A DNA stretch of 64,000 bases. Origin: Saccharomycodes ludwigii (taxonomy: Eukaryota > Ascomycota > Saccharomycetes > Saccharomycodales > Saccharomycodaceae). The stretch is from assembly GCF_020623625.1 (NCBI RefSeq), contig NC_060200.1, forward strand, positions 1,000,001-1,064,000, given 5' to 3'. Positions within the stretch are counted from its first letter, which is position 1. Each line of letters starts with the position of its first letter. The position numbers and the translations under genes were made by a program. Shown one piece after another: positions 1 through 10,844 of this stretch. The notes beneath the pieces are model-generated. The model had not been told where the DNA came from, did not search any database, and saw only the letters and a program-made list of their open reading frames with translations.

Positions 1-37
1 TGCTTTATAAAATTATCATACTTCAACTAGCATCACA

Positions 38-3000
38 ATGCTTCAGCAACATACAACAAACAATGGTAATAGAAGTCCTTACGATAGGAACAGAGGTGGC
101 CTCCACAATTTAGTAAAGAAGTTATCGAGTATATTATTTAGAAAGATAAACCTGCTTCAATTTACTAATTTTAGTAAAACTCGTAATGCTAAATCGTTGC
201 TAAGAAAATATTCCTCAAAGAATTTTTTGTTGGTTCTATTATTTCTCATTGTAATATTAACTACTATATTCAGTTTAAGTGTTATTAGCACTGATACAAA
301 TAGAATGCTAGATACTTCTGGTTTTAGAGAAAATATAGATTTATCTGAAGTACCAGATTATTATTCATCTAGTCACCTGGATGCTGGCTCCGATGACATT
401 GACAAAAATGGTAATGCCGGTATAAAAGATTATTTAAGCTCTATTTTGGAATGGACTTGGGGATATGATGAAGTCATTGATTATTCTGTTAACGTTGATG
501 ATTTTGAGAATGGTGATGTATATGTGTCATTGTATGGACAAGATGATTTTTCATATAAATTAGTTAATAACGAGTTGGATCTATCTCTAAAAGACATCGA
601 AACTGCATTATTAAAAATAAACAGTGGGAGTGACGCTGATGAAAGCAACATTTTGCTTGATGTTTTTGCTAATTTTTATAAGCACTGGAAATTTAATACG
701 TCCCTAAGTTACATATTCGAGTACAGTTTTATTAAGAATTTTTTGAAAAGATCTAGGTTTAAAATTGATAATCTAAGTGATATTTTCAATGAGACAATGC
801 AAAATTCGGCAAATCCAGTCTTGAGAACTTATGAGCACGACCCAAGATTGACGATTTCTGTTTACTCAAAGTACATTAATACCCATTATAAAAATTTAAT
901 TGAAATTGGAGATACGGAAATACCCTTTTCATGGTACGATTGGGCTAATATGGATATTTTAAATGATTTTATTGACTTGGATAGTAAAGATAAGCCAAAT
1001 TGTAAATGGATTTTGAACAAATATTTGAAAACTGAAGATTTGGAGAAGTTTGAAAAAAAATTTCATCACAAAATATTTAATACTGATCGTACTACCGCGT
1101 TGGTCATGGATGTCTTCACTTCTAACTCCAAGTTAATTCCAAGTAATGAAAAAGAACTAAAAGAACAAGAAATTTTGGACCCGCAGGAATACTGTATAGA
1201 TGATAATTCACCATTTTCACCTGGCTTTAAGTCGCAAAAAGTATGGGCTTTTGGTAGACCTGAGGTTTGTAATATCCATGGTAGATCAACTTTATTGTCA
1301 AATTCAAAGCCACCGGTTTCAATTAATTTTATGGACAGGACAAATTATAAAATTTTACAAGTGTTCACCATGAATTCCACTTCAGATAACTTTATAAAAA
1401 ATGGTATGTTGGAGGAGTTTTTAATTAGCGAATATCCAACTTATCCCCATTTGAAAAATGATTTTATGTTTAATCATTTAGATTACTTTAAGCTAATTCA
1501 AGATAAGTTTCAATTTGTTAGTTTAGACACCAATAAACAAAGCAAAAAATCGTTGAAATTTCAAGTTACTTTGAGTCCAGAAGATTTTGAATTTGATGCT
1601 CAAAAAAAAATCAGTGAATTAGAATCAAATTTACCAAATTTAAATAGGCACCAAGTTTCATATTTAGATTCTTTAAAATATTCGTTATCGTTGCATCCGG
1701 CTGATGTCCCTAAGTTTTTCAAAGAGGCGTCTAAAGTCAAAGATTTTGGTCATCTTGGCCATCATTATGATTTAAGGTTTTTCCATGGTTCTTTGCCATT
1801 TTTGGAAGTTAGAACAAGATTGAATAGTATAGTGAGAGCATGGTTGCAATTTACGCAATTTGCCGATCTAAATACTTGGATAGCACATGGTACGTTATAT
1901 GGCTGGTTATACGATGGTCTGAGCTTTCCATGGGATGGTGATCATGATGTCCAAATGTCTATTGTTGATTTGAACAAATTGGCTGAATTTTATAATCAAA
2001 GTTTGATTGTGGAAGATCCTAATGTTGGTAATGGCCGCTACTTTCTTGATTGTAGTAGCTCAATCACTCATAGAATACATGGTAATGGTAATAATAATAT
2101 TGATGCTAGGTTTATTGATGTTGATAGTGGTCTTTATATTGATATTACTGGGCTAAGTGTTAGTGGGGATAAATCTAGTGGTAGATTTGAAAAAATTTGG
2201 AAGGGTCTTGTTGATAAAGACAAGGACAAAAATGAGGAGGAGAAAAAGAAAGCAGAGGAGAAAAAGAAAACAGAGGATCAAAAGAAAACGGAGGACCAAA
2301 AGAAAGCAGAAGAGCAAAAGAAAGCAGATGAGAAAGAGAAAACGGAAGAGCAGAAGAAAGCAGATGAGAAAAAGAAAGCGGAGGAGCAAAAGAAGGCAGA
2401 AGATCAAAAGAAAGCAGAAGAGCAAAAGAAAGCAGATGAGAAAGAGAAAGCAGAAGAGCAAAAGAAAGCGGAGGACCAAAAGAAAGCAGAAGAGCAAAAG
2501 AAAACGGAGGACCAAAAGAAAGCAGAAGAGCAAAAGAAAACGGAGGACCAAAAGAAAGCAGAAGAGCAAAAGAAAGCAGAAGGGCAAAAGAAAGCAGATG
2601 AGCAAAAGAAAGCAGATGAGCAAAAGAAAGCAGATGAGCAAAAGAAAGCAGAAGAGCAAGATAAGAATAAGTTGGCCAAAAGGTTGGAAATTCCCGATTA
2701 TAAGGATCCTAACCTTATTAAAGGTGTTAACGATCTTGATTGCAAACAATTGTTAGAAAAAGAAAAGAAAGAATGGGCAGAGGTTAAAGGCAAAAATAAA
2801 AAATTCCCTGTGTCTCGTGAAAAATACTTGAATCAAAAAAATGGTGAAATCACTAATATTGCGGATCAGAAAAATAACTACAAGATTAACAAGAACATTA
2901 AAGCTTATAATTGTAGAAATAGGCATTTTCAAGCCTTTGATGAAATTTCACCCTTAAGATTAACTTATTTCCATGGTGCTCCTGCTTATGTTCCTAATAA

Positions 3001-3712
3001 TATCATGCAGTTTTTGAAAACCGAGTATAATGTTCCTAGCGAGTACTCTTATTCTGTTTTTGATAGAAAGGTCTTCATGCCTGAGACACGTGTTTGGTTT
3101 TCTGAGAAGGATTTACTAAAGGACATTTCCAAATTATCAGGGTTCCCTGAACAAAATTTTGCTCACTTGAGTAATCTAGAAGTTAAACACTTTTTTGAGG
3201 CCTTTGCCGATATTTGTATGACCACCAGTCAACGTGAGGATGAATTTAAATTTTACATGGAGTATATTTATAATTCATTCAGAACCACTTTATTTAGACA
3301 ACGTGAATTAGAAATTGAATACGATACTTCTAATTCTAAAGCTCATAAAATTGATATTTTAACCAAATTTAATGCCAAGGTAAATAAGAATAATATTAAT
3401 AACTTATTCGAGCCTATGTTTAAAGACCCATTCATTTATAAGTTGGAAGAAAAATTATGGAATAATATGTTGGCCAAATACATGATTAATTTTATTGAGT
3501 TGAATGATAAATTGCATGAGTTGTATGGGAATTTATCCACTGAGTTGTATGAAACTGATTTAGCCTTTTATTCTAATAGATATAAATGGCTCCCTGGGGA
3601 CTCTGATTTTAATGCTATGATTAATGATGACAAATTGGGTAATCGACAATTTGTTTTAGGAGAAAAATGGACTAATAAGCTTTTTGCATCTCCTCCTCAA
3701 TTATTTGGCTAG
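38..3712 (+). CDS. Mnn4-like LicD-domain protein with internal KKAEEQ repeat array (copy A)
   Basis: Type II membrane protein of the Mnn4/Mnn14 family, which in yeast promotes transfer of mannosylphosphate onto cell-wall mannans in the Golgi. A short basic cytoplasmic tail is followed by one membrane segment (about residues 63-84) and a long lumenal part. The LicD nucleotidyltransferase-like core is seen at about 614-640 (HGTLYGWLYDG and the acidic DGDHD motif) and continues at about 712 (DITGLSVSGD). After a low-complexity stretch (about 737-874) the conserved part resumes at about 959 (YNCRNRHF). The 1224-residue length is inflated by 23 tandem hexapeptides. It is paralogous along its length to the opposing gene at 5663-8527. 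The ATG lies 38 bases from the window edge, so its promoter is not visible. Whether it is an enzyme or a regulator is unknown even for the yeast family. Confidence 0.9.
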   Translation: MLQQHTTNNGNRSPYDRNRGGLHNLVKKLSSILFRKINLLQFTNFSKTRNAKSLLRKYSSKNFLLVLLFLIVILTTIFSLSVISTDTNRMLDTSGFRENIDLSEVPDYYSSSHLDAGSDDIDKNGNAGIKDYLSSILEWTWGYDEVIDYSVNVDDFENGDVYVSLYGQDDFSYKLVNNELDLSLKDIETALLKINSGSDADESNILLDVFANFYKHWKFNTSLSYIFEYSFIKNFLKRSRFKIDNLSDIFNETMQNSANPVLRTYEHDPRLTISVYSKYINTHYKNLIEIGDTEIPFSWYDWANMDILNDFIDLDSKDKPNCKWILNKYLKTEDLEKFEKKFHHKIFNTDRTTALVMDVFTSNSKLIPSNEKELKEQEILDPQEYCIDDNSPFSPGFKSQKVWAFGRPEVCNIHGRSTLLSNSKPPVSINFMDRTNYKILQVFTMNSTSDNFIKNGMLEEFLISEYPTYPHLKNDFMFNHLDYFKLIQDKFQFVSLDTNKQSKKSLKFQVTLSPEDFEFDAQKKISELESNLPNLNRHQVSYLDSLKYSLSLHPADVPKFFKEASKVKDFGHLGHHYDLRFFHGSLPFLEVRTRLNSIVRAWLQFTQFADLNTWIAHGTLYGWLYDGLSFPWDGDHDVQMSIVDLNKLAEFYNQSLIVEDPNVGNGRYFLDCSSSITHRIHGNGNNNIDARFIDVDSGLYIDITGLSVSGDKSSGRFEKIWKGLVDKDKDKNEEEKKKAEEKKKTEDQKKTEDQKKAEEQKKADEKEKTEEQKKADEKKKAEEQKKAEDQKKAEEQKKADEKEKAEEQKKAEDQKKAEEQKKTEDQKKAEEQKKTEDQKKAEEQKKAEGQKKADEQKKADEQKKADEQKKAEEQDKNKLAKRLEIPDYKDPNLIKGVNDLDCKQLLEKEKKEWAEVKGKNKKFPVSREKYLNQKNGEITNIADQKNNYKINKNIKAYNCRNRHFQAFDEISPLRLTYFHGAPAYVPNNIMQFLKTEYNVPSEYSYSVFDRKVFMPETRVWFSEKDLLKDISKLSGFPEQNFAHLSNLEVKHFFEAFADICMTTSQREDEFKFYMEYIYNSFRTTLFRQRELEIEYDTSNSKAHKIDILTKFNAKVNKNNINNLFEPMFKDPFIYKLEEKLWNNMLAKYMINFIELNDKLHELYGNLSTELYETDLAFYSNRYKWLPGDSDFNAMINDDKLGNRQFVLGEKWTNKLFASPPQLFG
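2246..2659 (+). repeat. 18-bp coding minisatellite, 23 units (KKAEEQ-type hexapeptides)
   Basis: Twenty-three in-frame 18-base units encode variants of KKAEEQ (KKTEDQ, KKADEK, KKADEQ, KKAEGQ). The unit length is a multiple of three and the units contain no stop in several frames, so open frames of about 200 codons also appear on both strands; these are shadows. The predicted product is a long charged helix. The last units are nearly identical (three successive KKADEQ), as expected for recent slippage or unequal exchange. Confidence 0.95.
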
Positions 3713-4304
3713 CATATTTGGTCAAAAAAAAACATAATCTAATAACTGACCGAGACCATTATGAATTTCTCTTTTTACCCTGCATTCATTTTTAAATCTG
3801 ATTCATGTTTCATTCAGGTCAAGTTTAATTTACCAATTCCTTAATAACATGCCAAAAAAAAAAAAAAAAAAAAAAAAAACTAAATTTTTGACCTTATTTT
3901 TAATTACTATGATCTTATTGTTTTTATATTTTTTTTTCTTCCTTCCTTCCTTCCTTCCTTTCAATTCTTTTCAAGGGTAACAGTTTTTTTATATTAGATT
4001 TATCTATCTTTTATATTTATGTATGCCTATTTATTTAGTATTTTAATTAATTATTTTGCACTAGTAATTTTTATTATGTTACAAATTATATTTCTTGATT
4101 GATATGAAAAAATTACATCTCTCGCATTAGGATTTTCGGTCGAAAAACATCTTAATATTTCCATTATATTTCCCGCCCCTTCCCCCTTTTCTTAATCAAA
4201 AGGAAAAACATTTTGCTTAATACACCATAACAATTAATATCACATTAACTTGTTAAAAGAGAAAAAGAAAAAAAATAAAGCTATACACATATTTCAATCA
4301 AACA
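3713..4304. other. Intergenic: Mnn4-like copy A terminator region and NTA1 promoter
   Basis: No gene seen. It holds an A26 run (3854-3879), a TTCC tetranucleotide repeat (about 3938-3960) and T-rich stretches. A short C-rich patch lies near 4173-4190. The last 100 bases are an A-rich leader to the NTA1 ATG. Confidence 0.7.
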
Positions 4305-5555
4305 ATGGTCAAAATTAAACTAAAAATAGCTATAGTTCAATTAAATCCTCAAATCAATCAGATAGCAAATACTGAAAATAGAGCAATTAAATTATTAAAT
4401 AAATTGAAAGTACACAATTTGACACCCCAATTAATCATTTTCCCAGAGTTTGGGCTAACTGGGTATAATTTCCATTCAAAAGCTCAAATTGAGCCATATA
4501 CAACCTTTAATAACAAAGGATATAATTATGACTTTGCTAAGAAAGTTTCCAATGAATTTCAATGTTATACTATATTAGGGTATCCTGAGAAGTTTATCTC
4601 CAAAGAAACTAAAAAACTTTCACTTTATAATTCTACCATGGTTATTAATGCTGATGGAAAGTTGGTGCACAATTATAGAAAATCGTTTTTGTACGATACC
4701 GATGAAGAGTGGGGATGTGAAGAAAACCCAATTGGTTTCAATAAGTTTGAACTAGAGTTCCCCGTATCACAGACCACTGCTGGTGCTAGCGCTAATCGTA
4801 ACAAAGTGAAGGTTCCATCTGCTATTGGTATATGTATGGATTTGAATCCTTATAAATTTGAGGCACCCTTTAACGATTTTGAATTTTCCAGTTTTGTATT
4901 AGATAACAAAGTCAAATTAATTATTTGTCCCATGGCTTGGTTGAATTCTTTGTCAGTTACTAAAAGAGAACAAGCAAGCGATATAGCAATAAAGGAGAAA
5001 TTACATGAAATAACAAAACTGAAAAAGGAAATGCCTTTTCTTTGCAAACCATCAGAAAATGATAAATATAGTATAAATTTGGACAATTCATCAACAACAC
5101 CAAGAAAGGAATCCTGTGAAAATACTGAAGGACCTGCATTTCGTGATTTAAATAAGCCTGATATGGAAAACGTTAACTATTGGATTTTAAGATTTACACC
5201 TTTACTAAATATCAACTATCGAGCAAAATGGTGGAAACAATTGAAAGATATTTTCGTGGAGAGAGGTTCTAATAATGAGATATCTTCATCGATTTTAGGA
5301 GTCACCAAAGAAAAACCTTGGGGTTTCCAAGACTCAAATGCAATTTTGTGCATGAGCAATAGATGCGGTATTGAAGAAGACAACACAGTTTTCGCTGGAA
5401 GTTCGGGTATATACAAATTTAACGGTAAGGATTTTACTAATGAAGAAAGCACGCCTTTAACGTTGGACAGTTCAAATCCAAGTGTTGAATTATTGGGAAA
5501 CTTAGGTAAAGGCGAAGAGGGCATTTTATATAGAGAGGTAGAGCTGGAATTATGA
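4305..5555 (+). CDS. NTA1: Protein N-terminal asparagine/glutamine amidase
   Basis: Nitrilase-superfamily amidase that deamidates N-terminal Asn and Gln to Asp and Glu, creating secondary destabilising residues for the Arg/N-degron pathway. The Glu-Lys-Cys triad is visible: Glu in PEFGLTGYNF (about residue 48), Lys in YRKSFLYDTDEEW (about 126) and Cys in GICMDLNPYKFEAPF (about 177). A low-complexity insertion of about 60 residues (about 230-290) lies between conserved blocks. At 416 residues it is somewhat shorter than the S. cerevisiae protein. It is flanked by two convergent Mnn4-like genes; in S. cerevisiae NTA1 likewise adjoins the MNN4 paralogue YJR061W. The first ATG gives the family N-terminus (KIKLKIAIVQLNPQ). 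It ends 107 bases from the opposing gene. Confidence 0.95.
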   Translation: MVKIKLKIAIVQLNPQINQIANTENRAIKLLNKLKVHNLTPQLIIFPEFGLTGYNFHSKAQIEPYTTFNNKGYNYDFAKKVSNEFQCYTILGYPEKFISKETKKLSLYNSTMVINADGKLVHNYRKSFLYDTDEEWGCEENPIGFNKFELEFPVSQTTAGASANRNKVKVPSAIGICMDLNPYKFEAPFNDFEFSSFVLDNKVKLIICPMAWLNSLSVTKREQASDIAIKEKLHEITKLKKEMPFLCKPSENDKYSINLDNSSTTPRKESCENTEGPAFRDLNKPDMENVNYWILRFTPLLNINYRAKWWKQLKDIFVERGSNNEISSSILGVTKEKPWGFQDSNAILCMSNRCGIEEDNTVFAGSSGIYKFNGKDFTNEESTPLTLDSSNPSVELLGNLGKGEEGILYREVELEL

Positions 5556-5662
5556 ACTGAATGTAGATACGCAATGGGTTTCCTCATTTAGTTGAATAAT
5601 TTTAAGTGGAAATAACCTGTAAGACAATAATTGTATATACATAATTTATAAAAAAAATTTTT

Positions 5663-5785
5663 TTAATCAAAAGTTGAATCCATTTCAAACACGGTATTTG
5701 TTACTGTGCTATCACCAATGACAAATATTTTATTTCCGATATTGTTAAAATCCATGGAAATACGGTTATCCTCGCTTTCATTTTC

Positions 5786-5880
<95 letters not shown>

Positions 5881-8527
5881 CATCCTCAACATTTTCCGTA
5901 AACTTATAAAGATCTAGCTGACCCTCTTGATATTGTTCATAAAGATTAACTAAAACCTCTGTAGCGGCAAAGCAAACTTGTTCTTTATCTTGTTCATCCA
6001 AATATGGTGTTAATAGTCTTGATTCATGTGTATACAAAAAGGGGTCTTTAAACATATTTTTTTTTAAAATCTTATTTTTTCCAATGTATTTGTGCAGCCC
6101 AGTAAATAGATTTAATCGGTTTTCATTATCATTATCCTTTATGGATCTGATTTCCAATTCTTTTAAATGGTACTTTGATTGCGGGAAAATATTCAATAGC
6201 TCACTAACAAAGTCATATTGGTGATAAACACATAGATTGTGTAACATTTTCAAAACATCTCTAAATTCCAATCTGTTCAACGGATTCAAAATGTCATATG
6301 CTCTAACAAAAAATAGCGAGTCTAAATTCCTTGCCATTTTCAACGATTCTGTAGGCACCCACTCATCCCATTCAGGTAAGAACGTATATTGTTTATAAAG
6401 GGTTAGCCTATATGAATTTGGTACTTTATATTCGTCTCTTAGCAACTTTATAGAAAGTCTTGGAATCAATGCTGGTGAATTGTGGAAAAAAGTGTTAACT
6501 AGTGGCGAAATCTCATGAAAATTATGGAAATGACCGTTTCTACAGTTGTACAATTGTAAAATTTTGTTAATGTTATAGTTTTCTCTCCAAGTCAATTCAG
6601 ATGCAGGCGAGGCCCTCTTTCTATTTCTCGAATTTTCATCCTTTACAGTCCTCCCCAAATTTTGTAAAAAATTTGCATCTTTGTCTGCAAAATATTCTTC
6701 AGGAAGGCTTTTAAGAAAGGTTAAGTACTCATCGCCACTGAAATCGGTTACATTTTGCAGCAGGTTTGGATCTTTGTATTCTAAATTATGAACGTCATGC
6801 TTGATTACCTCTGTATTAAAATAATCCTTGTAGCTATTAGTAACTGGGTCTGACGAAACACTTAGTCCAGTGATATCGATATACAAACCACTGTCAATGT
6901 CTATAAACCTGGCGTCAATATTATTCTTTCCATTGCCATGGTTTCTATGAGTTAAAAAAGTGTTTATATCAAGTAAATATCGACCGCTACCCTCATGAGG
7001 ATCCTGCATAATTAAGCTTTGGTTGAAGTATTCAGCCAGTAAATGTAAATGTGTTATAGGCATTTGTAAATCCATGTCCTGGTCCCAATGGAAATTCTTA
7101 CCATTATATATGTAGCCATACAAAGTTCCATGTGCCAACCAACTGACTAATCCATTGGCTTTAGTAAATGCTAACCAAGTCTTTATCATATTATTCAATT
7201 TGATTTGAACTATATGTTTATCAGCTTTGCAATCCTCACCATTAAAAAATACTTTATCAAAATGACGTCCAACACCATCAAATTGTAAAATATTACCACA
7301 TTCTTGGAAATATTTGGGAATCATTGTGTAATGTGTATTTAGTGAAATATTTAAACTTTCCATATAGGATATTTGATGTTTATTTAGCAAATTTTTCTCG
7401 TGTGCTTCCAACAACTCTTCTAATTTTTTTGGGCCATTAAATTCAAAATCTTCTGGTAATAAATTGATTAAAATGTCATTTTCCAATGAATGTTTAAAAT
7501 CCTGAGAAATTTCTGTAATTTTCAAGGGCTCAAATTTTTCAACAAATTTATCAAAAAGGTCAGCTGGTGACTTATTGAAATCTAAACCGGAACCTTTATT
7601 TCTCTCTAGCGTACTATTTAATAATCCAGACTGTATTATGTTGGGACGGTGTCCATACTTATCAACAGTTGTGTCCTGATCAAGGAAAACTTGATATGAA
7701 TTGTGGGTTTTGTGAACAAAAGTCAGAGAAAGCGGGGGTTTGACTTTGTTTAAAATATAGCTTCTGGCCTGTAGTTTATAAACTTCGGGTCTTAATTTAT
7801 CGTACAGGTCCAAAGTTTCGACCTGAGCTGTAAATGGTGGTCTTTTATTATTGTAGTTTTCATTAAAATATCTACAATGTTTTTCGATAACTTGGAAAAC
7901 GTGTGCACTTTTCGATTTCATGGCTTTATTGTAAAAGAATTGTTCTTCATATTTTTTCCGTAATCCAGGAGAAAGCAACGAATCATCCTTTTTCTTGGAT
8001 AATTCCTCTTCTACTAATGTCAAAGAATCTAGGGGAAAAACAGGATTAAAAAAGAATTCGCAGTTTATTTGAGTTTCAGATAAGCCAATTAATTTATTTA
8101 AATCATGGAAATCAGCAAAATCATACCAAGAAAAAGGTAATTCCGGTACTTGAGTTAAATCGTCATATTGCAGGATATTATCTAAGTAAACAGTCCAATA
8201 TAATCTTGGGTCACTGTCATAATATTTGACCTGGTCTAATGATTCAAATTTTTTGTCTTGTAAAATATTATGATGTATAGTGAAAGTATCTGGGAATATG
8301 TAGTCCGTATTATATTGAAATTTGTAATACAATGCTAAATCTGGATCATTTATATTGTGTTGAGTTAAATCATTGGAAATTCGATATGTCCTTGGGAGTG
8401 AAGTGATAAATATGGTTAAAAATAATGTGGTAAGTAAAACTAGAAATAATAGCTTAAAAAATCTGGCTCTGCGTATTTTAAAACTTGATTTCAATGGAGT
8501 GTATTTACTATCCAAAAGGTTTTTCAT
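5663..8527 (-). CDS. Mnn4-like LicD-domain protein (copy B, syntenic MNN4/YJR061W orthologue)
   Basis: Second Mnn4-family protein, 954 residues from the ATG at 8527; an in-frame TTG twelve bases earlier is unlikely to be the start. It has a basic N-terminal tail, one membrane anchor (about residues 20-43), a lumenal region and a LicD core with HGTLYGYIYNG and WDQDMDLQM, followed by DITGLSVSSD. After a non-repetitive linker come YNCRNGHFHNFHEISP and the C-terminal domain. A run of about 31 Asn near the C-terminus is encoded by an ATT/AAT microsatellite. Its position next to CBF1, the PTK kinase and PEX1 is that of both MNN4 (chromosome XI) and YJR061W (chromosome X) in S. cerevisiae, so this is the ancestral copy. 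The likely role is mannan phosphorylation in the Golgi. Confidence 0.92.
5788..5880 (-). repeat. AAT trinucleotide microsatellite coding for poly-Asn
   Basis: About 31 uninterrupted ATT units on the plus strand read as AAT (Asn) in the minus-strand Mnn4-like gene. The run sits 40-50 residues before the C-terminus, between the conserved C-terminal domain and the final conserved GNKIFVIGD segment. Length variation between strains is likely. Confidence 0.95.
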
Positions 8528-9767
8528 ATTTCTTACCAATTTTTTTTTTTTTTTTTTTTTCGTTTCTAGACGATGTAAAAAGGGGTAAGAAGAAGGAAAA
8601 GTAAAGAAGAGGGACGATTGCTAAAAAGAATTTCCAGTTTTGAGAAATTATTATGGTTACGATTCTATTCTTGTTTATTAAATAAGTAAAGATTGAAGGG
8701 AGTTGAAAAAAAAAGAATAGATATATATATATATATTTATTTATATAATAGATTTTATTACAATATGTTATATAAAAAAGAAAAAGGGAGAAAAAAAAAA
8801 GCCAAGACAAAATAAAAAAATTTTCTACTTTTTTTTCTGAATCAAAGGCCGATTCAGATTCAGATAGCTGAAAAAGAAAAAGAAAAAGAAAAAGAAAAAA
8901 TTGTTATTATTAAAATTTAATAATAAGCATGGACAATATAAGTCATGTTTATTTTTTATTTTTTATTTTTATCCATGTTATTAATAATGATTAATAAAAT
9001 ATGAATAATTTATCTAATCAATTAAAGTTTTATTAGGTGTAAATATATGAATAGGATTGTTATAATACTTATTCTCCGCCAATTTTAAGAGTATTTATTT
9101 TCATTGATAGTTATATCTATTTTATATTTTATAGATCCATCACTCGAAGGGAAAATGATTAAACAAAAACAATATAAAAAAAGAAAAGAAAACAAATACA
9201 CCCAAATTAAAGTATTGTACCACACAAAACAATAATAAGAATAATATTTAGTACGCAAAAGTGGGCTTATCATTCATTTTGTTTCCTAGGCACATTTGGC
9301 GTACATTTAATCTTCCAATTTGGACGCATGAATTTATATAATCAAACTGCGGCAAGTAATTAATAAGAATTCCAGTAGTTATTATCATCATCCACTTCTT
9401 GCTTTATCAAAATAACCCTTCGCCTGAGTTCCATTTAATTTTTTTTATTTTTTATTTTTTTCACTCAGCTAACGATCAATTTTTAAAGTACCTCTTAGAA
9501 ACAATAAGCTTTTTTTTCTGTGAGAATCCAGTTACTAATTAAACAATTATATACTAAATAAAGTACTTAACAAACAATTTCCCCTCTTCCTTTCTTCCTA
9601 ATAACAGAATATTTACTTTATTATAAAATACTGATGGTGTGCAAGTTAAACGTAATTAATAATATATTTGTATACAAACAAGGAAAAAAGTACAATAACT
9701 CTTTTCCTCCCATTAAAATATATTTAATTACTTATTTATTTTTATTTTTTTTTTAATCCCACTGTCC
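8528..9767. other. Intergenic: upstream of Mnn4-like copy B, downstream of CBF1
   Basis: About 1.2 kb with no gene I can support. It contains T18 next to the start of copy B (about 8543-8560), a TA repeat (about 8720-8740), a GAAAAA repeat (about 8870-8900) and many A/T runs. The few open frames are short, T- or A-rich and unlike proteins. Confidence 0.65.
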
Positions 9768-10844
9768 CTATTTGCTTTTTTCATTTTCCCCGTTGGCTTT
9801 TTCTGTTAATTGTTTTTCCAAGTTTTTAATATCAACGTAGGCTTGAGCTAAAGCTTCCTTTAAACTTTCATTAGCTGTAGACAATCTTTGGATTTCCTGC
9901 TCATCCAAAACCTTATTGAAAGAGAGTTGTTCATTCATTTCTCCATCTTTTTTTTGCAAATATTCAATATATTCGGCAGCTTTATTCAAAATAGCTGCTT
10001 TGGAACTTTCCTTAAACGGTAATAAACGAGCTACTCTGCCTATAGCAGTATTGATATTTTCCCTTCTTCTTCTTTCTACCTCTTTATGTGATTCTTTCCT
10101 TTGACGATTCTGCAACTGTTTCTCTTTCTGAACTTCAATTTGAAAATGATTATTTGGTTTAACAGGAGCAATAGGTTCAGTATGGTTATCAACCTCTTGA
10201 GATTCAATTAAATTAGCATAGTCTATATTTTGTTTTATATCTTCTGATTGATTCTCTTCTCCATTTTCTATTAGTTTTTCATTTTTATTAGAGCTGCTCT
10301 TATCAGAAGAAGAAGAAGAAGAAGAAGAAGAAGAAGCATCATCATCAGCAGCAGAAACATCACTATCATTTTTGTTTTTATTATCAATGTCAGCACTTTT
10401 GGTGGATAGGCTTCCCTTCTTAAGATTTGTTTCAGTATTTTCTCTTTCTATTTCCTCCTCTTGACTTTGCTGCTTACTTAATGTAGCTGAAGTAGCAACT
10501 TCTACAACAGATGAGGTCATAGTTCCATTTTGTTTCTCAGTAGCATCATTCGAATCACCAGCATATTTTGTAGCCTGATCATTGATAATAGAATTTGATT
10601 TGTCTTTATTAGCCAACAATTGAGAATCTATATTTTTGTCTTGTACTTTTGCATCCTGGGTTTCATTCTTGGTGGTGGCGTCATCTATGATATTAGTGTT
10701 AGTATCATCAATATTATTCTCCTCTTGTGCTGATAATAAAGATGAATGATTATGAAGATTAGATATATTTTGGTTTTTGGGTCTCTTATTGTTATTGATG
10801 TTATCAATATTAGTACCTCCAATGGATCTTTTAGTAACAGTCAT
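9768..10844 (-). CDS. CBF1: Centromere/promoter-binding bHLH-leucine zipper factor
   Basis: Sequence-specific factor that binds CACGTG E-boxes at sulphur-metabolism promoters and, in yeasts with point centromeres, the CDEI element. The first two thirds (about residues 1-245) are acidic and disordered, with a Ser10 run. The bHLH follows: basic region KESHKEVERRRRENIN (about 249-265), helix 1 and loop GRVARLLPFKESSK, and helix 2 AAILNKAAEYIEYLQKK. A leucine-zipper coiled coil then runs to residue 358. The E-R-x-R residues that read CACGTG are present. S. cerevisiae CBF1 also sits between YJR061W and PTK2. A CACGTG lies in its own promoter, 223 bases upstream of the ATG. Confidence 0.95.
   Translation of the reverse strand: MTVTKRSIGGTNIDNINNNKRPKNQNISNLHNHSSLLSAQEENNIDDTNTNIIDDATTKNETQDAKVQDKNIDSQLLANKDKSNSIINDQATKYAGDSNDATEKQNGTMTSSVVEVATSATLSKQQSQEEEIERENTETNLKKGSLSTKSADIDNKNKNDSDVSAADDDASSSSSSSSSSDKSSSNKNEKLIENGEENQSEDIKQNIDYANLIESQEVDNHTEPIAPVKPNNHFQIEVQKEKQLQNRQRKESHKEVERRRRENINTAIGRVARLLPFKESSKAAILNKAAEYIEYLQKKDGEMNEQLSFNKVLDEQEIQRLSTANESLKEALAQAYVDIKNLEKQLTEKANGENEKSK

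Noticed and set aside
2153-2756. Open frames of about 200 codons on both strands across the Mnn4-like repeat
   Set aside because: They arise because the 18-base unit has no stops in several frames; products are pure RK or FLL repeats, and the KKAEEQ frame alone joins conserved domains.
9085-9273. 62-codon minus-strand frame in the Mnn4-CBF1 spacer
   Set aside because: Aromatic- and Tyr-rich translation of A/T-rich DNA, no domain and no conserved neighbours.
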